Source: Acidobacteriaceae bacterium (GTDB lineage: Bacteria; Acidobacteriota; Terriglobia; Terriglobales; Acidobacteriaceae). From it: a DNA stretch of 64,000 bases. Within the stretch, counting starts at the first letter, position 1, and each line of letters begins with the position of its first letter. Shown here in pieces: positions 53,914 through 61,959 of the stretch. Where the stretch lies: assembly GCA_003132405.1 (NCBI GenBank), contig PKXQ01000064.1:1-64000 (forward strand), read 5' to 3'. The position numbers and the translations under genes are program-made. The notes under the pieces were generated by a model. That model ran no database searches. It saw nothing but the letters and a program-made list of their open reading frames with translations, and was not told where the DNA came from.

Positions 53914-56628
53914 ATCGATACCGCCGCCCAAACCGATGCCAGCCGCAGCGCGTCTGCGCGATCCTTCCTCCATAGCCTCAATATTCTGGTCAAGTACACG
54001 CGGCTTTATGGGGTGAATCATAAGCGCACCGAAGGCCAGTTCGAGACCGCGTGGAAGGAACTCCAACAGGCGCTGCCCAAAGGCGGTGACTCCGGTTTTC
54101 TGCTCGGTGTTTCCGACAACAAACTTCTTCTCGATGGCATTCCGCTCGAAGCGGGACAGGCGGAGCGCAGCTTCGCGCAATTGCTGACCGCTGCCGGCCT
54201 CTCCAGCATTCTATTTTCCAACAAAGTCACGCTCGACGACTTTACCCGTCTGGTGCGCGCTTTCGCGATGGGCGGCTCTAGAGCGCAGGACTTTGCCAAG
54301 CAGCTCAAGGAAATCTTCGGCGATAACAAAGAATCTTCCATCCGCATCAACGAGGTGAAGTTTGTCGCCGCCGATCCCGCTACCGGCGAAATTTCCATGG
54401 CGGCGCAGCTTGCCGCGCAGGCGCTCGGCCCTGAAGCCAAACAGTGGCTCAACGATCCGCAAAAACTCTTGCAATTAATCGCCGCCGCGCAGGGCGCAAG
54501 TTCGGGCGGTTCCGGTGGAGGAGGCGCGCCGCTTGGCAGCGTTCCTTCCGTTCCGATCCCCGCCGGCGTCGTCGCTGGCGGTTCGGCAACAGGCACACCC
54601 GCGGTCTGGACTGGTGGCGTCGTTCCCTTGCAAGAGGAAGAAGTCATCCAGACCATTCGCCTGCTCACTCATTTCGGCCAGGCCATGCAGGAGCCTAACG
54701 CCTCTCCGGAAAATCTGAAAGTTGAACTGGGCAAAGCGCCGGAAGGCGCCAAGGTCAATCTCGCGCAACTGCTCGAAAGTCTAGCGGCGCAGGCCTCGCA
54801 GAACAAAACCGCCGACAGCAATGACACGCCCTTGCTGATGAAAGCCGCCGAAAGTATGGCGATCAAGTTCGCCCTGGACCGCTATCAGCGCGGCGATGTA
54901 AAGGTCAACGCCGTCCACGACATGATGGAGCATATGAGCCGGCAGATGGACACGCTCCGCCAGATCCTGCGTGTCCAGGAAGACAAAATGTCGAAGGCTG
55001 GCATTCTGGTTGATTCGCACGCCGACATTCTCGATCGCATGTTCTGGGCCGAGATTCCTGAGGCCGGCAAAAAAAGTGTTCTGCTCTCCGGCGAAGCCGC
55101 CTGTGTGCCGCCTCGCAACATTCGCCAGTTCGTCGAAATTCTTTTTGATCGCGATGACAACGAGATCGCCGCTAAAATTCTTTCCAACTATTGCGCCGGT
55201 CTCAACGCCAAGGATCCCGATCCTCGCCGCAAGACTGCTATTGGCCTCGCTCAACTCGCCGACCTCTTTGCCACCGCTCCCAATGAAGTCATGCCCAATG
55301 CCTTGGCCATGATCGCCGAGAAGTTGAGCAAGGAGAGCGACGCCGAAGTGCAAAGCCTGCTGAGCGCCGCCTTCGCGCGCTTTGGCCAGGAAGCATGCAC
55401 CCGGAAAAAATATAAAGCCGTCGCCGAACTCTGCTTGTCGCTCGAAAACATCGGCCACGAACGTCCCGCACTGGTGCAGGATCTCCGTTCTCGCGTCGGC
55501 ATCGAAAATCGCCTGCCCGAGATGATCGAAGAGGCGATCAACGCCGATCATATTCCAGAAGATCTAGTCGAGGTCCTGCAACAGCTTCCCAGACATTCCG
55601 TCGAACACCTCGCCGACCGCTTCTTCCGCGCCCATCGGCGCGTTGAGTGCGATCGCATCGTCGAACTCGTTGGCGAACTCGGACAGCCTGCCCTCGACGA
55701 TCTGCGCGACATTCTCCGGACCGGCCAGCCCCGCCAGGCTGCCTCTGCTGTCGGCCTGATGAGCCGACTCGCCGTCACCTCGCTGCTCGAGTTGCTGCCC
55801 TCGCGCATGGGCGAGTTCAATCGTTTTTATCAGGACGTGATCGTCCGCCAGATCGCCTATGGCGCCGCTCCTGATCGCGGGCGCACGCTGCTCGAGTTAC
55901 TCGAACTGCTCGACTCCATGATTCTGCCCGAGACCATCGATGAGATCGGCATGAGTCAGGATCGCAGCGCCAGCGCCAGCCTGATCGCGCTGGCGACGGC
56001 CGGCGAAGCGCACAATCGTCCGCCCTTCGTGCAATTGAAAGCCATCGAATCGCTCGGACGTTTGCGCGATGCCGAAGCGGTTCCCGTGCTGCGCAGCATC
56101 GTGGAAGACAAAAAGCTCTTCGGTTACAGCCAGCACCGTGAGTTGCGAATTGCCGCGATTCAAGCGCTATCCAAGATCGACCCGCGCTACGGCACGCAGG
56201 CTCTTGTCGAAAGCGGCCTCGAGGCCGGCGAACTCGCCATCGCTCCGCTCGATTCCGGCCCAGGATGTCCCTGGGTTCGTCAACGCCGTTATGAGCGCAT
56301 CATTCTGCCGCGCACGCTTTCTGCCACACTTTCCAGTTCCTGGGGAAAGTCAAACATCGTGATGCGCGAGATGAGCCTTGGCGGCGGCATGGGCACCCGC
56401 AATGACAATCTCCGCGTCGGCTCCGAAGCCCACGTCGAAATCTCGCTGGGCGTGAAAAAAATCCGCGGCGAAGTTCTCCTACGCCGCGCCCGCGTCAACG
56501 AGATCGGCTTCGAATTCGTCAGCATGGATCTCGACAGCCGCTACCGCCTGCGCCGCGTATTGGTCGAGGCTCTGCAAAAAGTCCCAGACAATCGATCGTC
56601 CAACTGGGACGGCGAAAGAAAAGTCTAG
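53914..56628 (+). CDS. Large HEAT-repeat protein with PilZ-like C-terminal domain
   Basis: The frame is open back to 53875. The usual start codon would be GTG 54013, but the frame reads sensibly upstream (S-F-L-H-S-L-N-I-L-V-K-Y-T-R-L-Y-G) and a strong AGGAGG at 53903-53908 points to ATC at 53914 as the initiator; this is inference. Length is then 904 residues. An N-terminal domain, a Gly/Ser/Pro linker (about residues 190-230 from the long start), a long run of helical HEAT-like repeats and a final domain (about 780-890) with R-R-Y-E-R and R-E-M-S-L-G-G-G resembling PilZ. The PilZ c-di-GMP motif has E where D/N is usual. No signal peptide, so cytoplasmic. Confidence 0.78.
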   Translation: MDTAAQTDASRSASARSFLHSLNILVKYTRLYGVNHKRTEGQFETAWKELQQALPKGGDSGFLLGVSDNKLLLDGIPLEAGQAERSFAQLLTAAGLSSILFSNKVTLDDFTRLVRAFAMGGSRAQDFAKQLKEIFGDNKESSIRINEVKFVAADPATGEISMAAQLAAQALGPEAKQWLNDPQKLLQLIAAAQGASSGGSGGGGAPLGSVPSVPIPAGVVAGGSATGTPAVWTGGVVPLQEEEVIQTIRLLTHFGQAMQEPNASPENLKVELGKAPEGAKVNLAQLLESLAAQASQNKTADSNDTPLLMKAAESMAIKFALDRYQRGDVKVNAVHDMMEHMSRQMDTLRQILRVQEDKMSKAGILVDSHADILDRMFWAEIPEAGKKSVLLSGEAACVPPRNIRQFVEILFDRDDNEIAAKILSNYCAGLNAKDPDPRRKTAIGLAQLADLFATAPNEVMPNALAMIAEKLSKESDAEVQSLLSAAFARFGQEACTRKKYKAVAELCLSLENIGHERPALVQDLRSRVGIENRLPEMIEEAINADHIPEDLVEVLQQLPRHSVEHLADRFFRAHRRVECDRIVELVGELGQPALDDLRDILRTGQPRQAASAVGLMSRLAVTSLLELLPSRMGEFNRFYQDVIVRQIAYGAAPDRGRTLLELLELLDSMILPETIDEIGMSQDRSASASLIALATAGEAHNRPPFVQLKAIESLGRLRDAEAVPVLRSIVEDKKLFGYSQHRELRIAAIQALSKIDPRYGTQALVESGLEAGELAIAPLDSGPGCPWVRQRRYERIILPRTLSATLSSSWGKSNIVMREMSLGGGMGTRNDNLRVGSEAHVEISLGVKKIRGEVLLRRARVNEIGFEFVSMDLDSRYRLRRVLVEALQKVPDNRSSNWDGERKV

Positions 56629-56701
56629 AGGTGGGTCGCAGGTCTCAGGTGACGGGTCTCGGGAAAAACATTTAAGAGGTTTCAGAGCGCGGCCCCGGCG
56701 C

Positions 56702-56730
56702 AAAAAAAAGGCTCCTTTAGGCCAGGAGCC
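56702..56730 (-). terminator. Rho-independent terminator after atpE
   Basis: On the minus strand GGCTCCT (56730-56724) pairs with AGGAGCC (56716-56710) around a 7-base loop and is followed by eight T. It ends the nuo/atp transcript, so no further atp gene follows. Confidence 0.9.
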
Positions 56731-56759
56731 ATTTCCACTCGACAAGCCACAAATTCTTC

Positions 56760-57071
56760 TTACGCTACCTTTACGAAAATAATAACCAGCGTAAACAGCA
56801 CCAAGGACTCGATGAACGCGAGCCCAAGAATCAGCGCAACCATAATTCCAGGCCGCGCGGCCGGATTGCGTCCCAGGGAATCGCAAGCTGCACCGGCAAC
56901 TTTCCCCTGTCCAAGCGCCGCCAATCCCGCCGCGAGTGCAATCGCAAAGCCGGAGGTCAGTGCCACCCAGTTGGTGCCCCCTGCCGCTCCAGCCGCGCCT
57001 TGCGCAAACGCCGGCACCGCCATCACCGACGCCATCATCATCATGAACATCAACATCAGGAATTTCCGCAT
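56760..57071 (-). CDS. atpE: ATP synthase F0 subunit c with N-terminal signal-like extension
   Basis: The 103-residue protein carries the two c-ring helices: G-F-A-I-A-L-A-A-G-L-A-A-L-G-Q55-G and L-G-L-A-F-I-E88-S-L-V-L-F-T-L, where E88 binds the transported ion. Unlike most c subunits it begins with about 24 residues that look like a cleavable signal peptide (methionine-rich hydrophobic run ending A-F-A-Q). Q55, E88 and S89 are the residues that with Thr/Tyr form a sodium site in other species, but the next residue is Leu and the aromatic is Phe, so protons are more likely. It is the last gene before a strong terminator. Confidence 0.93.
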   Translation of the reverse strand: MRKFLMLMFMMMMASVMAVPAFAQGAAGAAGGTNWVALTSGFAIALAAGLAALGQGKVAGAACDSLGRNPAARPGIMVALILGLAFIESLVLFTLVIIFVKVA

Positions 57072-57163
57072 TGTGTCTCTCCTTAGTATGAATTGCCGCC
57101 AGTGGGTGGTTGACGCCGCGCTCTATAGCCGACGCCCTCACGCTGAGCGGCAGTAACCAATTG

Positions 57164-57212
57164 CCAGTACCCAGCACCCCGAAAGAGCGCTTCACCGGGT
57201 ACTGGGTACTGG
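57164..57212. repeat. Hairpin repeat of the CAGTACCCAGTACC family
   Basis: CCAGTACCCAGCACCCCG pairs with CGGGTACTGGGTACTGG across a short spacer. It lies between atpB and atpE and matches the words at 4064-4150. It could attenuate transcription between the two genes or stabilise message ends. Confidence 0.6.
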
Positions 57213-57213
57213 T

Positions 57214-58005
57214 TTAATGTTCTTGCCCGGTTGCTTCACCCAAATACACGCAGGCGAGCAACACAAAAATATAAGTCTGAATAAACGAAACGCCGATATG
57301 CAGGCCCTCGAACACAACCGGAATCCCCAACGGTATCAGCGAAAAGAACACCAGCGTGACCATTTCCCCGGCAAACATGTTGGCGAAAAGACGAATGGTC
57401 AGCGACATGATGCGAGCAAGGTGGCTAAACACTTCAATCGGAAACAGCAGGATTGGCAAGAACAGCCGCATGACCAGCGGCATCTCCTTATCCTGCGGCC
57501 CAACAAAATGCTTCAAATAGCCGATCGGTCCATTCGTCTTGATTCCTTGATAGTGATAGTAGAACCAAGTCAGCAGCGCACATCCGAGCGGTACGATCGG
57601 CACGGCGGTCGGCGAGGTCAGCCCGGGCACCAGACCGATCAGATTGCAAATCAAGATGAACATGCCCAGCATAACCAGGTAAGGGACATACTTTTGCCCG
57701 TGATGGCCGATCACCTCATCGGCCATGCCAGAGATAAATCCGTTGATACCTTCCATCGTGTGTTGCAGCCCGCCGGGACGCTCCACCGAAAGCCGCGAGC
57801 GCACGGCAATAAAAAATAAGGTCAGCAGCAGCATTACAAGCAACTCCATCGCAAAGCTGTCGGAGATAGGACGAGACGGATGCTTGGGATGAATATGCAG
57901 AGCCTGCAGCAAGGCCAGCACGGCTGGGCCGAACAGACGATTTAGGAGTGTAGTAAAAACCAGTTGTTGCATATGAAAGTTTAGAGGCGCAGCTAGTCTC
58001 GCCAT
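57214..58005 (-). CDS. atpB: ATP synthase F0 subunit a
   Basis: The 263-residue membrane protein forms the ion half-channels next to the c-ring. It has five to six hydrophobic segments, with the essential arginine region in the fourth segment (M-S-L-T-I-R-L-F-A-N-M-F-A-G-E) and N-L-I-G-L-V-P-G earlier. Length and order fit. It follows atpI with 22 bases between and precedes atpE with a 142-base gap containing a hairpin repeat. Confidence 0.95.
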   Translation of the reverse strand: MARLAAPLNFHMQQLVFTTLLNRLFGPAVLALLQALHIHPKHPSRPISDSFAMELLVMLLLTLFFIAVRSRLSVERPGGLQHTMEGINGFISGMADEVIGHHGQKYVPYLVMLGMFILICNLIGLVPGLTSPTAVPIVPLGCALLTWFYYHYQGIKTNGPIGYLKHFVGPQDKEMPLVMRLFLPILLFPIEVFSHLARIMSLTIRLFANMFAGEMVTLVFFSLIPLGIPVVFEGLHIGVSFIQTYIFVLLACVYLGEATGQEH

Positions 58006-58027
58006 TGCGCCAAACGACTTAGGGACT

Positions 58028-58483
58028 TTAGCCCCGGCGGAAGGCCTTAAATCCTTGCCAAACCGCCTCCGCCATTAGTGCGGCGACGGGCACGCACAGG
58101 CCCCACAGAAAGCCGTAAAACGCCACTGAAGAACCTTTGAATATAGCATAGGCGGCGACCCCCACCAACACGTAACGCACCAAGAAGCGGAAGACGATTC
58201 GGGCGCCTTTCTCCCCGCTGTTCTGATTGACAATGCGATCGGCAAGTCCTTCCACGCCGCTCGTCAGCGAGCGGAAATTAACGTAGGAAACGGACGCACC
58301 AAGAACAAACCCAAGGACTCCCATCCAACGGTAAAACCAGAAAACCGGCGCGAGCAGAAGAATGCCAAACACCAAGATATTGCGCAGCAGGCGAGGAATG
58401 ATGCGCTCAAACGCTGTGATTTCCGCCACGGTTGCCGCCGGCAAGGCCTCAGCGGAGTGATCAGAATTCTCACGCTCGTTCAT
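58028..58483 (-). CDS. atpI: ATP synthase protein I-like membrane protein
   Basis: The 151-residue protein has four hydrophobic segments (about residues 38-58, 60-76, 104-122, 125-145 counting from the ATG) and a charged N terminus, like AtpI, which helps assemble the c-ring or supply magnesium. I chose ATG 58483 (M-N-E-R-E-N-S-D); TTG 58516 would overlap atpZ. It lies between atpZ and atpB, its usual place. Confidence 0.75.
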   Translation of the reverse strand: MNERENSDHSAEALPAATVAEITAFERIIPRLLRNILVFGILLLAPVFWFYRWMGVLGFVLGASVSYVNFRSLTSGVEGLADRIVNQNSGEKGARIVFRFLVRYVLVGVAAYAIFKGSSVAFYGFLWGLCVPVAALMAEAVWQGFKAFRRG

Positions 58484-58493
58484 TTTGCATTTT

Positions 58494-58727
58494 TCATTTT
58501 TCTTTGGAAGCTCCAATCGCCATGCGGATCATCTGCCCAAATCCCACCACCGCGCCAAATAAAAGTCCGACCAGATACAACCACTTGGTATGCAGCCAAT
58601 AGTCGGCGAGTTTGCCGAGGAAGAAGCCCAACAAAACTGCCGTGGGAATGATGAATCCCATCTCGGAATAGCGAGCCAGCGAGACCAAGGGGGCTTTTTT
58701 CTTCGGGAGATCGGAAGGTTCAGGCAT
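58494..58727 (-). CDS. atpZ: AtpZ-like F0F1 ATPase-associated protein
   Basis: This 77-residue protein has two transmembrane segments (about residues 24-42 and 48-68) with G-F-F-L-G-K-L-A-D-Y-W and G-L-L-F-G-A-V-V-G-F-G-Q-M-I-R, the pattern of AtpZ, which works with AtpI as a proposed calcium/magnesium transporter of the ATP synthase. It directly follows nuoN (42 bases) and precedes atpI, so the nuo and atp genes share a transcript. Confidence 0.82.
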   Translation of the reverse strand: MPEPSDLPKKKAPLVSLARYSEMGFIIPTAVLLGFFLGKLADYWLHTKWLYLVGLLFGAVVGFGQMIRMAIGASKEK

Positions 58728-58769
58728 GCGCTCGAATTGTAAATCAGCTCTGTCTGGTTAGCTCGCAGC

Positions 58770-60281
58770 CTACTTCCTGATTACAGCTACCGGCGCAGGT
58801 TGCCGAATCCCGAGTGACCAGTTCACGCTGCGAATCGCCGGCTCCGGATAAATTCCAATGAACAGAGTGGCCAGCGCCGTGATCCCCACCGCGCAGCGCA
58901 TCCCAAAACTGACAGGCAGTCGCTCCCTCTCCATCGGCGCACGCATCAGCATCGAGTTCGCAATCTTGAGGTAGTAATAAAGTCCGAAGAGCGAATAAAC
59001 AACGCCCAGCGCGGCCAAGACGTAATGTTGGCTTTCGATCAGACTGAGAAAGATATAGTACTTGCCGAGAAAACCCGCTGCGGGCGGAATGCCGGCGAGC
59101 GAAAGCAAAAATAGCAACATCAATACAGCTTCGACCGGAGCGCGCTGATAAAGCCCGGCCATATCATCAAGCTCATCGCCAATCACATTGCGCTGCCGCA
59201 GCGAAGTGATCACCGCGAACGCGCCCAGATTCATGAACGTATAGACCATCAAATAAATCAGGATTCCCTTGAAGCCGTCCAGAAAGCCGGGAGTGCCGAG
59301 CGGCGATGTCCCCATAGCCACAAATGCCAATAGCATATAGCCAACGTGCGCAATCGACGAGTAAGCCAGCAGTCGTTTCGTATTCGACTGAGTAAGCGCA
59401 GCGAAGTTGGCTCCAGTCATGGTCGCGATCGAAACAAAAACAATCACCGGCGTATAGACCGAGCGTAGCGGGAACAATCCGAAGAGCAGTATCCGCAACA
59501 GCATCGCCCACGCCGCGGCTTTCACCGCCACCGACATGAAACCTGTAATGCTCGTGGGCGCGCCTTCATAGGCGTCCGGCGCCCACTGGTGAAACGGAAT
59601 GGCGGCGATCTTGAACAACAATCCAACCATGGTCGTCAGCAGCGCGATGATGACCACCGGATTGTGCGTATTCTGCCCAGAAACCGCGCGCCCAATGACG
59701 CCTAGATTCGTGCTGCCAGAAATTCCATAAAACAATGAAAGACCGTAGGCAAAAATGCCGGACGAAAATGCCCCCAGCAGCAGATACTTCAAAGCTGCTT
59801 CATTCGAGCGCCGGTCGCGACGCAGGAAGCCCACCAGCACGTAACTCGAAATCGCCATTAGCTCAAGGCCGATGAAGATCAGCACGACATCGATTCCCGC
59901 CGCCATGCACATCATGCCCACCACCGAAAGCAAGAGCAAAGCGTAGTATTCGCCGTGGTGTTCATCTTCAATCTCGAGATAGTGCACCGACGTCAGGATC
60001 GAGATAGCTGTTCCCGCGAGAAACAGATACCAGAAGTAAATGGCGAAGCGATCAACTAACAAGGAGTTATAAAACCCGACTAAACCTCGGGGCGGCAGCA
60101 TCGCCTGAATTTGCCATACGCATAAACCTGCAAACAGCACTCCTACCAATGCTCCGGCAGCGTTAATCCATTTCCACGAGCGCGGCACCATCAAGTCAAT
60201 CAACAGAATACCCAGCGCAAAAATAGTCAGCTCCACCATCGGCAACATCAGCCGGTAGTCGGTTGGGGAGAGCCCTCGCAC
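58770..60281 (-). CDS. nuoN: NADH-quinone oxidoreductase subunit N
   Basis: The 503-residue protein is one of three antiporter-like proton-pumping subunits of complex I. It has about 14 hydrophobic segments, the conserved lysines in the fifth and seventh to eighth helices (A-L-K-Y-L-L-L-G-A-F and P-F-H-Q-W-A-P-D-A-Y-E-G-A-P), and Q-S-N-T-K-R-L-L-A-Y-S-S-I-A-H. The GTG start at 60281 abuts the nuoM stop. Distal membrane-arm gene. Confidence 0.95.
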   Translation of the reverse strand: MRGLSPTDYRLMLPMVELTIFALGILLIDLMVPRSWKWINAAGALVGVLFAGLCVWQIQAMLPPRGLVGFYNSLLVDRFAIYFWYLFLAGTAISILTSVHYLEIEDEHHGEYYALLLLSVVGMMCMAAGIDVVLIFIGLELMAISSYVLVGFLRRDRRSNEAALKYLLLGAFSSGIFAYGLSLFYGISGSTNLGVIGRAVSGQNTHNPVVIIALLTTMVGLLFKIAAIPFHQWAPDAYEGAPTSITGFMSVAVKAAAWAMLLRILLFGLFPLRSVYTPVIVFVSIATMTGANFAALTQSNTKRLLAYSSIAHVGYMLLAFVAMGTSPLGTPGFLDGFKGILIYLMVYTFMNLGAFAVITSLRQRNVIGDELDDMAGLYQRAPVEAVLMLLFLLSLAGIPPAAGFLGKYYIFLSLIESQHYVLAALGVVYSLFGLYYYLKIANSMLMRAPMERERLPVSFGMRCAVGITALATLFIGIYPEPAIRSVNWSLGIRQPAPVAVIRK

Positions 60282-61892
60282 TTAGTTACTCGCTTTCAGC
60301 GCGCCGACGCCCGGTGCGGCGGTACTGGGTGAGGGAATAAACGAAGTGGGCTGAATCTGTGCATTCACCGGAGCATTCGGGTTCGAGTTGTCATGAATGG
60401 TTTGCACGATCTGATTGACCGGTTGCTCCAGTATCTGAAAAAACGGTTTGGGATAGAGCCCGATCCACAACGCCATGATGATCAGCGGCGCAAAGGTAAG
60501 AATTTCTCGCGGCGTAAGATCGTGCAGCTTTTCGTTCTTAGGATTGGTCACCGTCCCGAAGAAGACGCGCTGATACAGCCAGAGCAGATACGCCGCCGCA
60601 AGGACCACGCCCGGCGCAGCCCAAGCCGCCCATCTCCAGTTCGCTGTGAATGCGCCTTGCAAGATCGTGAATTCGCCAACAAATCCGTTCAGCAGCGGCA
60701 ATCCCATCGACGAGAGAAACATGATCATGGTGATGGTCGCGTAGACAGGCATCACGGTCGAGATGCCGCCATACTCGGCGATCTCGCGCGTGTGCCGCCG
60801 CTCATACAAAATACCGACGATCAAGAACAGTGCGCCTGTCGAGATGCCATGATTGATCTGCTGTAATACCGACCCCGTCAATCCCGCCGAATTCAACGCG
60901 AAGATTCCTAGGGTGCAGAAACCAAGATGGCTGACGGATGAGTAAGCCACCAGCTTTTTCATATCCTTCTGCATGAGCGAAACTAGCGCGCCGTAGATGA
61001 TGCCGACGAGCGACAATCCAATCACCCAGCTTTGCACCCTGGGATGCGACACGACGCCAGGAAAGAAGGGCAGCGAAAAACGTACAAACCCATATGTCCC
61101 CATCTTCAGCAAAACACCCGCCAGTATCACGGAGCCGGCCGTAGGCGCCTCGACGTGCGCATCCGGCAGCCAGGTGTGAAACGGAAACATTGGAACCTTG
61201 ATGGCAAATCCGATGAAGAAGGCGACGAAAAGCCAGATGGCAATATTGAATGGAATGAGCGGCGCTGTCTTATAAAGCTCGGGGATGCTGAAAGTGAACA
61301 CGCCCGTCACTGCATGGTGATGGAAATAGAGATACAGGATACCGAGCAGCATCAGCACCGAGCCGAGCAGCGTGTATAAAAAGAATTTGATGGCAGCGTA
61401 AAGCTTGCGCGGGCCGCCCCAGATGCCGATCAGCAGATACATCGGCACCAGCATCGCCTCCCAGAAAACAAAAAAGAGGAAAAAATCGAGCGCCATGAAA
61501 ACGCCGAGCATCCCCGTCTGCAAAACCAGAAACCACACGTAATACTCTTTGACTCGAGTCTCGATGGCGGTCCATGAAGAGAGAATCGAAATCCAACCAA
61601 GAAGCGTGGTCAGCATAATCAGCAAAAACGAAATGCCGTCAATGCCCAGGTTGTAACCCGCGCCAATCGAGGGAATCCAGTTATTGGCCGTGCCTTCGAG
61701 AAATTTGAAGCCGGGCTCGAAGCGCTGCGCCCAAAACATCGGCACCAGCGGCAATGAGATCAGAAATCCGCCTAGGGCAAAGATATTCGCAATCCAGCGA
61801 ATGGCGTCTTTATTCTCCTTAGGTACAAACAGGAGAAAAAGCGCGCCGATAAGCGGCGTGAAAAGAATGATCGAGAGTATGTGACTCTGCAT
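60282..61892 (-). CDS. nuoM: NADH-quinone oxidoreductase subunit M
   Basis: The 536-residue membrane subunit pumps protons in complex I. Supporting stretches are F-F-V-F-W-E-A-M-L-V-P-M-Y-L-L-I-G-I-W-G, K-V-P-M-F-P-F-H-T-W-L-P-D-A-H-V-E-A-P, and M-Q-K-D-M-K-K-L-V-A-Y-S-S-V-S-H. About 14 segments are visible. The C-terminal tail (about residues 500-536) is Pro/Asn/Ala rich and longer than in E. coli. It is followed directly by nuoN. The 67-base gap to nuoL is filled with repeat words. Confidence 0.95.
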   Translation of the reverse strand: MQSHILSIILFTPLIGALFLLFVPKENKDAIRWIANIFALGGFLISLPLVPMFWAQRFEPGFKFLEGTANNWIPSIGAGYNLGIDGISFLLIMLTTLLGWISILSSWTAIETRVKEYYVWFLVLQTGMLGVFMALDFFLFFVFWEAMLVPMYLLIGIWGGPRKLYAAIKFFLYTLLGSVLMLLGILYLYFHHHAVTGVFTFSIPELYKTAPLIPFNIAIWLFVAFFIGFAIKVPMFPFHTWLPDAHVEAPTAGSVILAGVLLKMGTYGFVRFSLPFFPGVVSHPRVQSWVIGLSLVGIIYGALVSLMQKDMKKLVAYSSVSHLGFCTLGIFALNSAGLTGSVLQQINHGISTGALFLIVGILYERRHTREIAEYGGISTVMPVYATITMIMFLSSMGLPLLNGFVGEFTILQGAFTANWRWAAWAAPGVVLAAAYLLWLYQRVFFGTVTNPKNEKLHDLTPREILTFAPLIIMALWIGLYPKPFFQILEQPVNQIVQTIHDNSNPNAPVNAQIQPTSFIPSPSTAAPGVGALKASN

Positions 61893-61900
61893 AAGAGCTT

Positions 61901-61948
61901 CTTCGCTATTCGCTATTAGCTGTTCGCTATTGGCTAGCTAACAGCTAA
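61901..61948. repeat. Intergenic repeat of CTATTCGC/TATTAGC words between nuoL and nuoM
   Basis: TTCGCTATTCGCTATTAGC followed by TGTTCGCTATTGGCTAGCTA and AACAGCTAAG. TTAGCTGTT pairs with AACAGCTAA, giving a hairpin. Similar words occur at 8101-8180, and AGCTAA words at about 6150-6180. It is inside an operon, so it is not a full terminator. Confidence 0.6.
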
Positions 61949-61959
61949 GAACCCGCACT

